This document shows, piece by piece, positions 1-8,771 of a stretch of DNA of 64,000 bases. Where the stretch lies: NCBI RefSeq assembly GCF_029893085.1, contig NZ_JARXWI010000009.1, forward strand, positions 62,001-126,000, written 5' to 3'. The notes beneath the pieces are model-generated. The model had not been told where the DNA came from, did not search any database, and saw only the letters and a program-made list of their open reading frames with translations. Position 1 is the first letter of the stretch. Each line of letters starts with the position of its first letter. This DNA is from Parabacteroides sp. PFB2-10. GTDB lineage: Bacteria; Bacteroidota; Bacteroidia; Bacteroidales; Tannerellaceae. Made by a program: the position numbers and the translations under genes.

Positions 1-776
1 ATGCGCAGGTTGTCGCGGCTGCCTTTCAGCATCTCATTGTGCAGGATATACACATTCTTTACCCGTTCATATTCAACCAGGTCGGTAAAGCGTTCCCGCT
101 GCACCCTTGTCATATAGAGGATATCGGTCTGGTTGATAATGTCGGTCGTAAAGTCGCAATGTTCGGTGTATTTGATGTTATGCTTTTCGCAGAAATGCTT
201 TTGTTCTTCCGGCATACGCAGCTCTTCGGGCGCGATGAAATGGAAGGTCGGATTAAAGTGCGACATGCCGACGATCAAGGAGTGTACCGTCCGGCCATAC
301 TTGAGGTCGCCCACCATCGTAATGGTGAGATTCTCCAACGTGCCCTGGGTTTTGCGGATGGAATACATATCCAACAGGGTTTGCGAAGGATGCTGGTTGG
401 CCCCGTCTCCGGCATTGATAATTGGGATATCCGTCACCTCCGAAGCATAACGGGCGGCCCCTTCCAGGTAGTGGCGCATGATGATCACATCAGCATAATT
501 GCTCACCATCAGGATGGTGTCTTTCAATGTCTCCCCTTTCGAGGAGCTGCTGGTCGAGGCATCGGAGAAGCCGACCACCTTCCCCCCCAAGCGGTTGAAC
601 GCCGTCTCAAAACTCAGGCGCGTGCGGGTAGAGGGTTCGAAAAACAAGGTGGCGGCCACTTTGCCATCCATTATTTTCCGGTTGGGGTTCTCTTCAAATT
701 TCTGGGCATTATCGAGGATGCGGAGAATGTCCTCTTGGGAGCATTGATCAATGGAAACTAAACTTTTACTCTTCAT
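1..776 (-). CDS. pyrB: Aspartate carbamoyltransferase catalytic subunit, C-terminus outside window
   Basis: Catalyses carbamoyl phosphate + L-aspartate to N-carbamoyl-L-aspartate, the first committed step of pyrimidine synthesis. Read on the minus strand from the ATG at 774-776, 258 residues are visible with no stop before the window edge; the family is usually about 305 residues, so roughly the last 45 are missing. The carbamoyl-phosphate site FEPSTRTR lies at residues 46-53 and the HPSQTLLD segment (HPTQ-type in the family) follows in the middle. A regulatory subunit gene (pyrI) usually follows pyrB in this phylum and would lie outside. It diverges from ahcY across a 392-bp spacer holding a dispersed repeat. 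A TAnnTTTG box at 801-808 is a plausible promoter. Confidence 0.96.
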   Translation of the reverse strand, partial: MKSKSLVSIDQCSQEDILRILDNAQKFEENPNRKIMDGKVAATLFFEPSTRTRLSFETAFNRLGGKVVGFSDASTSSSSKGETLKDTILMVSNYADVIIMRHYLEGAARYASEVTDIPIINAGDGANQHPSQTLLDMYSIRKTQGTLENLTITMVGDLKYGRTVHSLIVGMSHFNPTFHFIAPEELRMPEEQKHFCEKHNIKYTEHCDFTTDIINQTDILYMTRVQRERFTDLVEYERVKNVYILHNEMLKGSRDNLR

Positions 777-800
777 AAGGTGTCGTATTCGTCGTTTATG

Positions 801-808
801 CAAATGTA
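801..808 (-). promoter_or_regulatory. Bacteroidetes -7 box for pyrB
   Basis: TACATTTG on the minus strand matches the TAnnTTTG -7 consensus of the Bacteroidetes primary sigma factor, 25 bp upstream of the pyrB ATG. The -33 element is not clear. Confidence 0.6.
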
Positions 809-892
809 GGAAAACTTTAACAATTAATGGTAGATGAAGGCTATTCTCCTGATTTTTTTAGGCCTGAGAAAAAAATCTCAGGTGGATTAAAA

Positions 893-1061
893 TGTGTCAA
901 TTTGATCGTTTTCAGCGACCCCTCCAATTTACGATTTGTAATTTCCGCCCGACTTTGCGGGCAAAAAAGCGGGGTTTTGGAGACAAACTCCCGGGAGAAA
1001 CACTTTTTAACGTATTGATTTGTTACAAAAAAGGCCGTTTTGCTTACAATCACGATTTTGG
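893..1061 (+). repeat. Dispersed intergenic element, copy A
   Basis: Shares the core TTACGATTTGTAATTTC, the central palindrome CTCCCGGGAG (988-997), AACACTTTTTAACGTAT and a 3' hairpin (1022-1047) with four other copies in the window. This is the most diverged copy: the usual TTTGCGCGCAAA palindrome reads TTTGCGGGCAAA and the left arm of the hairpin is degraded. It lies in a divergent spacer, between pyrB and ahcY. No coding function is supported. Confidence 0.9.
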
Positions 1062-1121
1062 GAATTCATCCTCACGTACCCGAAAAAAACCGTTTTCTTC
1101 GCATCCTACGGGAGAAATCCC

Positions 1122-1129
1122 TACCTTTG
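1122..1129 (+). promoter_or_regulatory. Bacteroidetes -7 box for the ahcY operon
   Basis: TACCTTTG matches TAnnTTTG and lies 39 bp upstream of the ahcY ATG, immediately right of repeat copy A. It is the only convincing promoter before the heptose genes, which follow with tiny gaps. Confidence 0.65.
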
Positions 1130-1168
1130 CACATTAATAAAAACAGAAATTCAAAAAACATAAGAAAT

Positions 1169-2587
1169 ATGTCAGCATTATTTTCAACTACACTCCCCTA
1201 TAAGGTGGCAGATATGAGCCTGGCCGAGTTTGGCCGGAAAGAAATTGAAATAGCCGAACACGAGATGCCCGGCCTAATGGCGTTGCGCCAGAAATACGCC
1301 GGTCAGAAGCCATTATCGGGTGCCCGCATCATGGGGTCATTGCACATGACCATCCAGACTGCTGTGTTGATTGAGACATTGGTGGATCTGGGAGCCGATG
1401 TGCGCTGGGCCAGTTGCAATATATTCTCCACCCAGGATCATGCCGCTGCTGCTATTGCCGCAACGGGTGTGCCTGTGTATGCCTGGAAAGGGGAGACATT
1501 GGAGGAATACTGGTGGTGTACGGACATGGCGCTTCGCTTTCCCGACGGGAAAGGGCCGCATATGATCGTCGACGACGGTGGCGACGCTTCCCTGTTGGTG
1601 CATTGGGGGTATAAAGCGGAAAACGACGCGGCCTCGATCGATCGCAAGGGAGGCAACCTGGAAGAGCAGGTGATTCTGGACACGCTTCAACGGATCCTCG
1701 CGGAAGACAACCAACGCTGGCACCGCACGGTAGCCGAGATGAAGGGTGTTTCCGAAGAGACAACCACCGGCGTGCATCGCCTGTATCAGATGATGGAAAA
1801 GGGCGAACTGCTTGTTCCTGCCATCAATGTGAACGACTCGGTGACCAAATCGAAATTCGACAACCTCTATGGTTGCCGCGAATCGCTGGCCGACGGTATC
1901 AAGCGAGCCACCGACGTGATGATCGCCGGTAAGGTGGTGGTCGTTGCCGGTTACGGCGATGTGGGTAAAGGCTGCTCGCACTCGATGCGTTCATACGGCG
2001 CCCGCGTGATCGTGACGGAGATCGACCCGATCTGTGCTTTGCAGGCGGCGATGGAAGGCTTTGAAGTGACCACGATGGAAGAGGCTGTGAAAGAGGGAAA
2101 TGTATTCGTCACCACGACAGGTAACCGCGATATCATCACGATCGAACACATGGCACAGATGAAAGACCAGGCGATCGTTTGCAACATCGGCCATTTCGAC
2201 AACGAGATACAGGTAGACAAATTGGTGAATTACCCGAATATCAAACATATCAACATCAAACCGCAGGTCGACAAATATACCTTCCCCACCGGGAACGCCA
2301 TTTTCTTGTTGGCCGAAGGACGTTTGGTGAACCTGGGATGTGCCACCGGACACCCCTCGTTCGTGATGAGTAACTCGTTTACCAACCAGGTATTGGCGCA
2401 GATTGATCTGTGGACCATGCCTTACGAAGTGGGGGTTTACCGCCTGCCGAAACGGTTGGACGAAGAGGTGGCTCGCCTGCACCTGGAACGCATCGGCGTG
2501 AAACTGACCCGGCTCACACAGGAACAGGCCGACTACCTGGGCGTATCGCCGGAAGGACCTTACAAAGCGGAACATTATCGTTACTAA
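1169..2587 (+). CDS. ahcY: S-adenosylhomocysteinase
   Basis: Hydrolyses S-adenosyl-L-homocysteine to adenosine and homocysteine, regenerating the methyl cycle and relieving product inhibition of methyltransferases; cytosolic, NAD-dependent. 472 residues. The NAD-binding glycine motif GYGDVGKG is in the middle, the substrate region [13 protein letters not shown] near residue 55, and the C-terminus ends KAEHYRY as in the family. The frame is open further upstream, but the ATG at 1169 fits homologue length and follows an A-rich leader behind the -7 box at 1122. A SAM-dependent methyltransferase starts 3 bp after the stop, so the enzyme that makes SAH and the one that clears it are probably co-transcribed. 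Confidence 0.97.
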   Translation: MSALFSTTLPYKVADMSLAEFGRKEIEIAEHEMPGLMALRQKYAGQKPLSGARIMGSLHMTIQTAVLIETLVDLGADVRWASCNIFSTQDHAAAAIAATGVPVYAWKGETLEEYWWCTDMALRFPDGKGPHMIVDDGGDASLLVHWGYKAENDAASIDRKGGNLEEQVILDTLQRILAEDNQRWHRTVAEMKGVSEETTTGVHRLYQMMEKGELLVPAINVNDSVTKSKFDNLYGCRESLADGIKRATDVMIAGKVVVVAGYGDVGKGCSHSMRSYGARVIVTEIDPICALQAAMEGFEVTTMEEAVKEGNVFVTTTGNRDIITIEHMAQMKDQAIVCNIGHFDNEIQVDKLVNYPNIKHINIKPQVDKYTFPTGNAIFLLAEGRLVNLGCATGHPSFVMSNSFTNQVLAQIDLWTMPYEVGVYRLPKRLDEEVARLHLERIGVKLTRLTQEQADYLGVSPEGPYKAEHYRY

Positions 2588-2590
2588 AAA

Positions 2591-3364
2591 ATGCAACAAC
2601 GACATCTCGATCGCCAACAATATTTCAACGAACAGGCATATACGACCCAAAAGTATGTGATCCCTTTCATCGAACAACAACATCCGGTGACGCCCGATGT
2701 TGTTGTTCTTGAGATTGGTTGTGGCGAGGGAGGAAATATGAAACCGTTCTTAGATCTGGGTTGCCGGGTGACGGGCATCGACCTCAGCGTCCTGCAGATC
2801 GAACGGGCTAAGGAGTTTTATGCTGCCCATCCGCAGAAAGACAACCTGACATTGATTGCCGAAGACATCTACCGGATTGAATCGTTGCCTCAACCATTCG
2901 ATATCATTATCATGCGGGATGTGATCGAACATATTCCCGACCAGGAACGGTTTATGTCGTTTGTCAAAAAATTCATGAAACCGACCGGTGTGCTTTTCAT
3001 CGGATTCCCACCCTGGCAGAATCCGTTTGGAGGTCATCAGCAGGTTGTCCATCATCGATTTATCTCACGTCTTCCCTGGATTCACCTGTTGCCCCGACGG
3101 GCGTATGCCGCCCTGTTGCGCAGTGGAGGAATAGATCCGGGAGAGATGCTCGATATCAAAAGTACAGGTATCTCGTTGGAACGGTTGGAAAGAATCATAC
3201 GAAAGGAGGACTACAGGATACGCACGAAAAGCCTCTATGTGATCAATCCGAATTATGAGGCAAAGTTCAAACTATCGCCCCGCAAATTATGGAAATTATT
3301 CCATATCCCTTATATTCGTAATTTCTATACGACCTGTGGATATTATCTAATAAGCATGAAGTAA
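2591..3364 (+). CDS. Class I SAM-dependent methyltransferase
   Basis: A 257-residue Rossmann-fold methyltransferase. Motif I is LEIGCGEGG at residues 40-48, followed by an acidic GIDLS turn and a later MRDVIEHI segment typical of the Methyltransf_11/25 group; the C-terminal 80 residues are basic and aromatic. The substrate cannot be read from the sequence. It sits between ahcY (3-bp gap) and the heptose-nucleotide genes (8-bp gap), so it may methylate a heptose-containing glycan or its lipid-linked precursor, but that is inference from position only. A role in small-molecule or quinone methylation is not excluded. Confidence 0.85.
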   Translation: MQQRHLDRQQYFNEQAYTTQKYVIPFIEQQHPVTPDVVVLEIGCGEGGNMKPFLDLGCRVTGIDLSVLQIERAKEFYAAHPQKDNLTLIAEDIYRIESLPQPFDIIIMRDVIEHIPDQERFMSFVKKFMKPTGVLFIGFPPWQNPFGGHQQVVHHRFISRLPWIHLLPRRAYAALLRSGGIDPGEMLDIKSTGISLERLERIIRKEDYRIRTKSLYVINPNYEAKFKLSPRKLWKLFHIPYIRNFYTTCGYYLISMK

Positions 3365-3372
3365 AAAACAAT

Positions 3373-4407
3373 ATGTTATACCGTAGTAAAGCACCTTTTC
3401 GTTTAGGAATCGCAGGAGGAGGAACCGATGTTTCGCCCTATTCCGACCTGTATGGAGGAGCTATCCTGAATGTTACGATCAATTTGTTTGCCTACGCGAC
3501 TATCCGTCCGCTCGAAAACGGAAAGATTCGCCTGGTACATACCCATAAAAATATCATCGAAGAGTTTGAAACAACCTCCCAGCTTCCCCTGGAAGGGCCG
3601 CTTGTGTTGCAACACGGGATTTACAACTCCATCGTGAAGCGTTACAATAATGGGCAACCGCTCTCCTTCGAACTGACGACACATATGGATGTTCCTTCCG
3701 GCTCGGGTTTGGGCACCTCGTCCACCCTGGTCGTCGCTATTTTAGGAGCCTTCACCGAATGGCTGAAACTTCCGTTGGGAAGATACGATATTGCCCATTA
3801 CGCCTACGAAATCGAACGGGTCGACCTGCAAATGGCAGGGGGTAAACAGGATCAATATGCGGCTACTTTCGGGGGGGTCAACTTCATGGAGTTTCTGCCC
3901 GAAGACAAGGTTATTGTGAATCCGCTGCGTATCAGTAATGATATTTTGCAGGAATGGTCCATGAATACGGTTCTCTTCTACAGCAACCTGTCGCGTAGCT
4001 CGTCGCAGATTATTGAAGAGCAGGTGGCGAATGTGAAAAACAAAAAAACAGAATCGCTGGAGGCTATGCACCGGGTACGGGAGGAGGCTTTCCGCATGAA
4101 GAATTGCCTATTGCGCGACGAGTTGTGGGAACTGGGCAAGGCGCTCAATACCAGTTGGACCAATAAAAAATTGATGGCCAAACATATCTCAAACGAACGG
4201 ATCGATAACATATATAATACGGCTATGGCGAACGGATCGTTGGGAGGCAAGATCTCCGGAGCCGGAGGGGGCGGTTTTATGTTTTTCTATTGTCCGGGAA
4301 ATACTTCGTATGCCGTGGCCGATGCATTAACTCAATTAAATGTAGGGGTCATTCACCCCTTCGAATTCAGTAAAAAAGGATTGACAACATGGACAGTGAA
4401 AGAATAA
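3373..4407 (+). CDS. hddA: D-glycero-alpha-D-manno-heptose 7-phosphate kinase (GHMP family)
   Basis: GHMP-superfamily sugar kinase of 344 residues, expected to phosphorylate heptose 7-phosphate at C1 to give the alpha-1,7-bisphosphate. Seen: the N-terminal start RSKAPFRLGIAGGGTD, the ATP-loop motif PSGSGLGTSS near residue 115, and the C-terminal GHMP motif KISGAGGGGF near residue 297. The assignment as heptose kinase rather than another GHMP kinase is supported by the directly following gmhA, a nucleotidyltransferase and gmhB. Its 3' end overlaps gmhA by 19 bp, which suggests translational coupling. Confidence 0.9.
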   Translation: MLYRSKAPFRLGIAGGGTDVSPYSDLYGGAILNVTINLFAYATIRPLENGKIRLVHTHKNIIEEFETTSQLPLEGPLVLQHGIYNSIVKRYNNGQPLSFELTTHMDVPSGSGLGTSSTLVVAILGAFTEWLKLPLGRYDIAHYAYEIERVDLQMAGGKQDQYAATFGGVNFMEFLPEDKVIVNPLRISNDILQEWSMNTVLFYSNLSRSSSQIIEEQVANVKNKKTESLEAMHRVREEAFRMKNCLLRDELWELGKALNTSWTNKKLMAKHISNERIDNIYNTAMANGSLGGKISGAGGGGFMFFYCPGNTSYAVADALTQLNVGVIHPFEFSKKGLTTWTVKE

Positions 4408-4979
4408 TCATACAGCAACGTCTCGACGAACACCGTCAGGTGATCGACCGCATACTGGCAGACGAAAGCCTGCAGGCAACTATCGGGGCAACCATACAGA
4501 TGTTGGTGGATTGTTTCCGCCAGGGTAGAAAAGTCTATTTCTGCGGAAACGGAGGAAGTGCGGCCGACGCGCAACATCTGGCGGCTGAGTTCTCCGGGAA
4601 ATTCTATATCGACCGGGAGGCATTGCCGGCGGAGGCATTGCATTGCAACACTTCTTATACGACAGCCATAGCCAATGACTATTCGTTTGAACTCGTTTAC
4701 TACCGCCTGATCAAAGGTATCGGGCAGAAAGGCGACGTATTGGTAGGCCTTTCCACGTCGGGTAATTCCAAAAACATTGTCAAAGCCTTCGAGGTTTGCC
4801 GTGAAAAAGGCATCAAGACTATCGGATTTACAGGCGAAAAGGGAGGGGAAATGAAGGCTTTGTCCGACCTGATTATCAACATTCCTTCCAACAATACCCC
4901 CCGCATCCAGGAGGCACATATCACTATCGGGCATATCATCTGCGAATGTGTGGAAAAAGAAATCTTTAAATCGCTCTAA
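4389..4979 (+). CDS. gmhA: Sedoheptulose 7-phosphate isomerase
   Basis: Converts sedoheptulose 7-phosphate to D-glycero-D-manno-heptose 7-phosphate, the entry step of heptose-nucleotide synthesis. 196 residues, a single SIS domain: phosphate-loop motif CGNGGSAADAQH near residue 53, ADYS/ANDYS-type region, and GLSTSGNSKN near residue 121. Length is normal. Starts at an ATG inside the last codons of the upstream kinase gene; the next gene starts 1 bp after its stop. Confidence 0.95.
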   Translation: MDSERIIIQQRLDEHRQVIDRILADESLQATIGATIQMLVDCFRQGRKVYFCGNGGSAADAQHLAAEFSGKFYIDREALPAEALHCNTSYTTAIANDYSFELVYYRLIKGIGQKGDVLVGLSTSGNSKNIVKAFEVCREKGIKTIGFTGEKGGEMKALSDLIINIPSNNTPRIQEAHITIGHIICECVEKEIFKSL

Positions 4980-4980
4980 C

Positions 4981-5682
4981 ATGGAAGCAATCATACTGGC
5001 CGGAGGCATGGGCACGCGGTTGCAATCGGTCGTTTCCGACCTACCCAAAGCCATGGCGCCCGTTGCCGGACAGCCGTTTTTGTACTATATCCTGCAATCA
5101 CTGGAAGCATCCGGGTTCGATCATATCATACTGGCGGTAGGCTACAAACATGAGGTGATCGAAGCATGGCTGGCCGGTTACGCAACCACCATGCGCATAT
5201 CCATCGTCGTGGAAGAAGAACCGCTCGGAACGGGTGGCGCCACCCGCCTTTCGCTCTGCCAGGCAGAGAGGGAAGATGTCTTTATCCTAAACGGGGACAC
5301 CTGGTTTCCGGTCGATTACAGGGAGATGCTTACCTGCCACAAAAAGCTCGGAGTAGAAACGACCCTGGCATTGAAAGAGATGAAAGACTTCGACCGGTAT
5401 GGCATTGTCGAACTAAACGAAGAGGCGCATATCAAAGCTTTCCGCGAAAAACAATATTGTGTTTCCGGATTGATCAACGCGGGTGTCTACCTGATCAACC
5501 GCCGTGTACTCCGCGATTACCCCGAACGCTTCTCGTTGGAAAGAGACTATTTCGAGCAGGTAGTGGCCGACGGGAAGCTGGGTGGATTTCCTTCCAACCG
5601 TTACTTCATCGATATTGGCATCCCGGAAGATTATGCACAGGCACAAAAGGATTTTGCCGATGGGAAATACAAAACGTTATAG
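4981..5682 (+). CDS. hddC: D-glycero-alpha-D-manno-heptose 1-phosphate guanylyltransferase
   Basis: Nucleotidyltransferase of 233 residues with the signature AIILAGGMGTRL at the N-terminus, LPKAMAPV for the phosphate-binding lysine, EPLGTGGA and LNGDTWF for the metal aspartate. Expected to activate heptose 1-phosphate as an NDP-sugar. In this gene order with a GHMP kinase the product is most likely GDP-D-glycero-alpha-D-manno-heptose rather than the ADP-beta form of classical LPS. Start chosen at 4981 because a methionine directly before the AIILAGG motif fits the family; an in-frame codon upstream would overlap gmhA. GDP specificity is inferred, not visible. Confidence 0.87.
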   Translation: MEAIILAGGMGTRLQSVVSDLPKAMAPVAGQPFLYYILQSLEASGFDHIILAVGYKHEVIEAWLAGYATTMRISIVVEEEPLGTGGATRLSLCQAEREDVFILNGDTWFPVDYREMLTCHKKLGVETTLALKEMKDFDRYGIVELNEEAHIKAFREKQYCVSGLINAGVYLINRRVLRDYPERFSLERDYFEQVVADGKLGGFPSNRYFIDIGIPEDYAQAQKDFADGKYKTL

Positions 5683-6202
5683 CGCGCTTTTCCTCGATCG
5701 CGACGGGGTGATCAACCGGCATCGCCCGGGCGATTATGTGAAAACAGTAGAGGAATTCATCTTTACAGAAGGAGCCTTGAAGGCTTTGCGACTGGTCGCG
5801 CCTCTGTTTGATTATATCCTTATCGTCACCAACCAGCGCGGCGTGGGGAAAGGAGTGATGACACCCGATGCCCTGCAAGAGATCCATTCTTATATGCTTG
5901 AAGAGATAGCGAGACACGGAGGGCGTATCGATAAGATATACATCGCAACTGCCGTTGCGTCGGAGGATGCCGACCGGAAGCCCAATCCGGGCATGGCTTG
6001 GCAGGCAAAAGCGGACTTCCCGGCGATCGACTTTGCCAATAGCTTTATGGCTGGCGACTCACTATCCGATATGCAGTTTGCCAACCGGGCAGGTATCCCG
6101 GCGGTACTTATCGGCCATAAAGTCAGCGAAAAAGAGCTTTCTTCCCTCCTTCTTACTGCGCAATACCCGGATTTATTTACTTTTGCCGAAGCAATTCAAT
6201 AG
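5660..6202 (+). CDS. gmhB: D-glycero-D-manno-heptose 1,7-bisphosphate 7-phosphatase
   Basis: HAD-superfamily phosphatase of 180 residues that removes the C7 phosphate of heptose 1,7-bisphosphate. Seen: the nucleophile motif ALFLDRDGVIN near residue 9, VTNQRGVGKG carrying motif II, KPNPGM for the motif III lysine and MAGDSLSDMQFA for motif IV. The histidinol-phosphatase/GmhB branch usually has a Cys-rich zinc loop; here that region lacks an obvious cysteine cluster, as in some GmhB variants. The start overlaps the end of hddC by 23 bp; the ATG at 5660 gives the family length. Confidence 0.92.
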   Translation: MGNTKRYSALFLDRDGVINRHRPGDYVKTVEEFIFTEGALKALRLVAPLFDYILIVTNQRGVGKGVMTPDALQEIHSYMLEEIARHGGRIDKIYIATAVASEDADRKPNPGMAWQAKADFPAIDFANSFMAGDSLSDMQFANRAGIPAVLIGHKVSEKELSSLLLTAQYPDLFTFAEAIQ

Positions 6203-6212
6203 ACGGAACGAT

Positions 6213-7346
6213 ATGAAAATAGCTATGTTATCGACTTTCTACCCTTTCCGGGGCGGAATAGCTCAGTTCAATGCCAACCTATATGAGGCGTTGCGCCGGG
6301 AACACGAAGTGATTCCTTATACCTTCACCCGCCAATATCCTCAATTTTTGTTTCCCGGAAAGACACAATATGTCACACCCGATGACCAGGCTATCGAAAT
6401 AAAAAGTATTCCGATACTCGATACGGCCAACCCTTTCAGTTACATCCGGGCGGCCAAACAAATCGAAAAAGAGAAACCGGATCTATTGATTATGAAGTAT
6501 TGGATGTCCTACCTTTCGCCCTCTTTGGGAACAGTTGCCCGCCGGTTAAAGAAGAGAGGTTGCCGGGTGATCACCGTATTGGACAATGTAATCCCGCACG
6601 AACAAAAGTTCTTCGACAAACCTTTCACCACCTGGTTTCTCAAACAAAACAGTGGATTTGTAGCCATGAGCGAGTCGGTTCGCCATGATCTATTGACTCT
6701 TCGTCCGGATGCCCCGAATATCATGCTACCTCACCCGCTTTATGATCATTTTGGCGAGAAGGTGGAGAGGCGCCTTGCCTGCGAACAATTAGGGCTTGAT
6801 CCCGACAAGAAAACACTTCTTTTCTTTGGATTGATTCGCGACTATAAAGGATTAGACCTCCTGATAGAGGCTTTTGAACTATTGGATAGCGAAGAGTATC
6901 AATTGGTGATTGCCGGAGAGAGCTACGGATCGTTCCAGAAATACAGCGATCAGATCAGTCAAAGTAAACACCCGGAACAGATCAAAGTATTCAATCGCTA
7001 CATCGGAGATAATGAAGTACCGCTATTCTTCTCGGCAGCCGATGTCTGCATCCTCCCCTACCGCAGCGCCACGCAAAGCGGAATCACCTCTATTGCCTAT
7101 CACTTTGAAACACCTTTGCTCGCCACACGTACCGGGGGGTTAGATGAAAGCATCGAACAACAAGGCATCGGCCTGATGATTCCCGACGTAAATGCGGCGT
7201 CCATGGCTCAAACCATCCGGGAATTCTACCAACAAGATCCAACCTTTTTCGCTAAAAATTTCGAACGGGAAAAGAAGCTACTCACCTGGGAGGTGTTTGC
7301 AAAGCATTTAATAGACTTTTCTAAAGGATTACCTCCTGCACCTTAA
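6213..7346 (+). CDS. GT4-type glycosyltransferase
   Basis: Glycosyltransferase of 377 residues with the GT-B/GT4 look: N-terminal MLSTFYPFRGGIAQFN, a mid-protein LLFFGLIRDYKGLDLLIEAF sugar-nucleotide domain start, and the C-terminal acidic switch region around residues 285-310 (YRSATQSGI...ETPLLATRTGG). It ends the heptose operon, 10 bp after gmhB, so a heptosyltransferase that uses the GDP-heptose made by this operon is the natural guess; donor and acceptor are not shown. Its last 26 bp overlap the convergent yqaA gene. Confidence 0.88.
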   Translation: MKIAMLSTFYPFRGGIAQFNANLYEALRREHEVIPYTFTRQYPQFLFPGKTQYVTPDDQAIEIKSIPILDTANPFSYIRAAKQIEKEKPDLLIMKYWMSYLSPSLGTVARRLKKRGCRVITVLDNVIPHEQKFFDKPFTTWFLKQNSGFVAMSESVRHDLLTLRPDAPNIMLPHPLYDHFGEKVERRLACEQLGLDPDKKTLLFFGLIRDYKGLDLLIEAFELLDSEEYQLVIAGESYGSFQKYSDQISQSKHPEQIKVFNRYIGDNEVPLFFSAADVCILPYRSATQSGITSIAYHFETPLLATRTGGLDESIEQQGIGLMIPDVNAASMAQTIREFYQQDPTFFAKNFEREKKLLTWEVFAKHLIDFSKGLPPAP

Positions 7347-7773
7347 ACACCAGTTCCATCCAGACCCAGTAGCGAATGGCCTTTCCGGCGAACATGGAGA
7401 GTGCCACAATCCACACATTGGCACGCAGGAAACCCAGGGCAACCGCGATGAAATCGCCCACACCGGGCAGGAAAACAAAGAAGCCCGTCCAGGATCCCTG
7501 CTTTTGTACCCATTGCTGCACGCGGTCGATCTTCGCACGATCCATCTTCAAATACTTCTCGATCCATTCGATTTTGCCAAGCATGCCCAGCCAGTAGCAG
7601 GTCATTCCACCCAGGAAGTTGCCCAAGGTAGCCGCAATCATACAAGGCCAATAGGAGGCTCCCGCCAACATCACCCCGGTAAGCACCACTTCACTGCTGA
7701 ACGGCAGAATAGTAGCGGCTAAAAAAGCGGCAATAAAAACCCCTATATACCCATAAGTGATTAGAAACTCCAT
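7321..7773 (-). CDS. YqaA/DedA-family membrane protein
   Basis: 150-residue inner-membrane protein of the SNARE-associated/VTT (DedA-like, YqaA) family, with an N-terminal hydrophobic segment FLITYGYIGVFIAAFLAATILP, the FSSEVVLTG turn, GNFLGG and a C-terminal FVFLPGVGDFIAVALGFLR helix pair. Family members are linked to lipid or phosphate-carrier transport, but this short subfamily has no firm role. The ATG at 7771-7773 is chosen; it overlaps the end of the upstream membrane-protein gene by 13 bp, so the two are likely coupled. Its 3' end overlaps the convergent glycosyltransferase gene. Confidence 0.88.
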   Translation of the reverse strand: MEFLITYGYIGVFIAAFLAATILPFSSEVVLTGVMLAGASYWPCMIAATLGNFLGGMTCYWLGMLGKIEWIEKYLKMDRAKIDRVQQWVQKQGSWTGFFVFLPGVGDFIAVALGFLRANVWIVALSMFAGKAIRYWVWMELVFKVQEVIL

Positions 7774-8771
7774 GAGAGCTGAAGTATTAAGAGGGCAGGA
7801 AGAGCGATGATCGTTGCAATCATCAGCCAAAAAGTGTAGCGATTCTGCCGCGTGGCAAAGAAATGCGCAATCAATGTAGAGGATGGAACAGCCATCATAT
7901 GCATAAATTCCACCGAAGCCTGCTCATAGAGAAAGAAAAGAATGGTCGACCACGCGATCAATAACATCAGAAAAGAAAGAAACTCCCGGGTACGCAGGCT
8001 ATCAGCCAACTCATGAGCCATCACATTAACAAAGGCGGTAACCACCAGCGATACCACAATCAATATCGGAACCCATTCGATCCAATCCGAGAAATGCCAG
8101 AAGAAAGGACGGAAATCAGCCAATGATTGTGCCGGAATAGTAAAACAGGTATAGTCGCCTGTCCATACCGCCCAGGCCAATAACAGCCAGTAGACGACTG
8201 TAACTCCGATCAGCGAAGCCATAAAACTCTTCGGACTCAACGAACGAAACATATGCATCCCTATCCAAAACAGGGGAACAAACCAAAGAATATGCACCCA
8301 TAATAGGCTACCTACTCCCAATAGAAAAGCGGCGCCAAATGATCTCCCGACCGAAGTAGGGTCATGATAGGTCGTAAAAAGCAGATAAAGCGCAAACACC
8401 AAACAGAACAACGCAAACGAAGTCGATTGCAAAGGGAAAATACAGGCGTTGGTGCTAAGCAATAAAAAGAAGAATAAAAAGGGCAGAAAAGAGCGATCCC
8501 TGATCAATACCAGCGCATAACTAACCCTTTGTACCAGAAAAGCGCCACCCAACGCCAGGAGAAATCCGATCAGATACGAGGGAAGCTTCCCGGAAAGGAA
8601 ACGACTGAGCGATGCCCATACAGGCGTATCTGATGGATCCGCTTCGATGGGAAAGCCGAGCGACACCACATATCCGCCCACCCAACACAACAGGCAGATG
8701 CCGATTATATAGACAACGACACCCGGACGATCAAAGCGAATCCTTCTATGTATGTTGGCAGAAACAGGCAC
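7761..8771 (-). CDS. Multipass membrane protein of unknown function
   Basis: 336 residues with about ten hydrophobic segments (for example VVVYIIGICLLCWVGGYVV, LPSYLIGFLLALGGAFLV, SFALFCLVFALYLLF) and few charged loops; no catalytic motif recognised. Proteins of this kind are widespread in Bacteroidales and are often given unreliable names. The start is GTG at 8769-8771, sharing one base with the purD stop (TAGTG), a classic termination-reinitiation arrangement; the gene overlaps yqaA at its 3' end. Position between purD and yqaA says little about its job. Confidence 0.8.
   Translation of the reverse strand: MPVSANIHRRIRFDRPGVVVYIIGICLLCWVGGYVVSLGFPIEADPSDTPVWASLSRFLSGKLPSYLIGFLLALGGAFLVQRVSYALVLIRDRSFLPFLFFFLLLSTNACIFPLQSTSFALFCLVFALYLLFTTYHDPTSVGRSFGAAFLLGVGSLLWVHILWFVPLFWIGMHMFRSLSPKSFMASLIGVTVVYWLLLAWAVWTGDYTCFTIPAQSLADFRPFFWHFSDWIEWVPILIVVSLVVTAFVNVMAHELADSLRTREFLSFLMLLIAWSTILFFLYEQASVEFMHMMAVPSSTLIAHFFATRQNRYTFWLMIATIIALPALLILQLSWSF

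Larger units (their letters stand above)
777..1168. other. Intergenic region between divergent pyrB and ahcY
   Basis: No credible gene. From left to right it holds the pyrB -7 box (801-808), a 7-bp-stem hairpin (CCTGAGA at 863-869 with TCTCAGG at 876-882, six-base loop, no U-tract on either side so probably not a terminator), a copy of the dispersed 180-bp element (893-1061), and the ahcY -7 box (1122-1129). Confidence 0.8.

Noticed and set aside
863-882. CCTGAGA/TCTCAGG hairpin as a terminator
   Set aside because: It lies between two divergent genes and has no T-tract after it on either strand.
841-1053. Open frames on one strand through each copy of the 180-bp element, giving similar peptides around KKCFSREF
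   Set aside because: The peptide similarity follows from the near-identical DNA; starts and flanks differ and there is no consistent gene or leader. A search for conserved proteins would only find the repeat.
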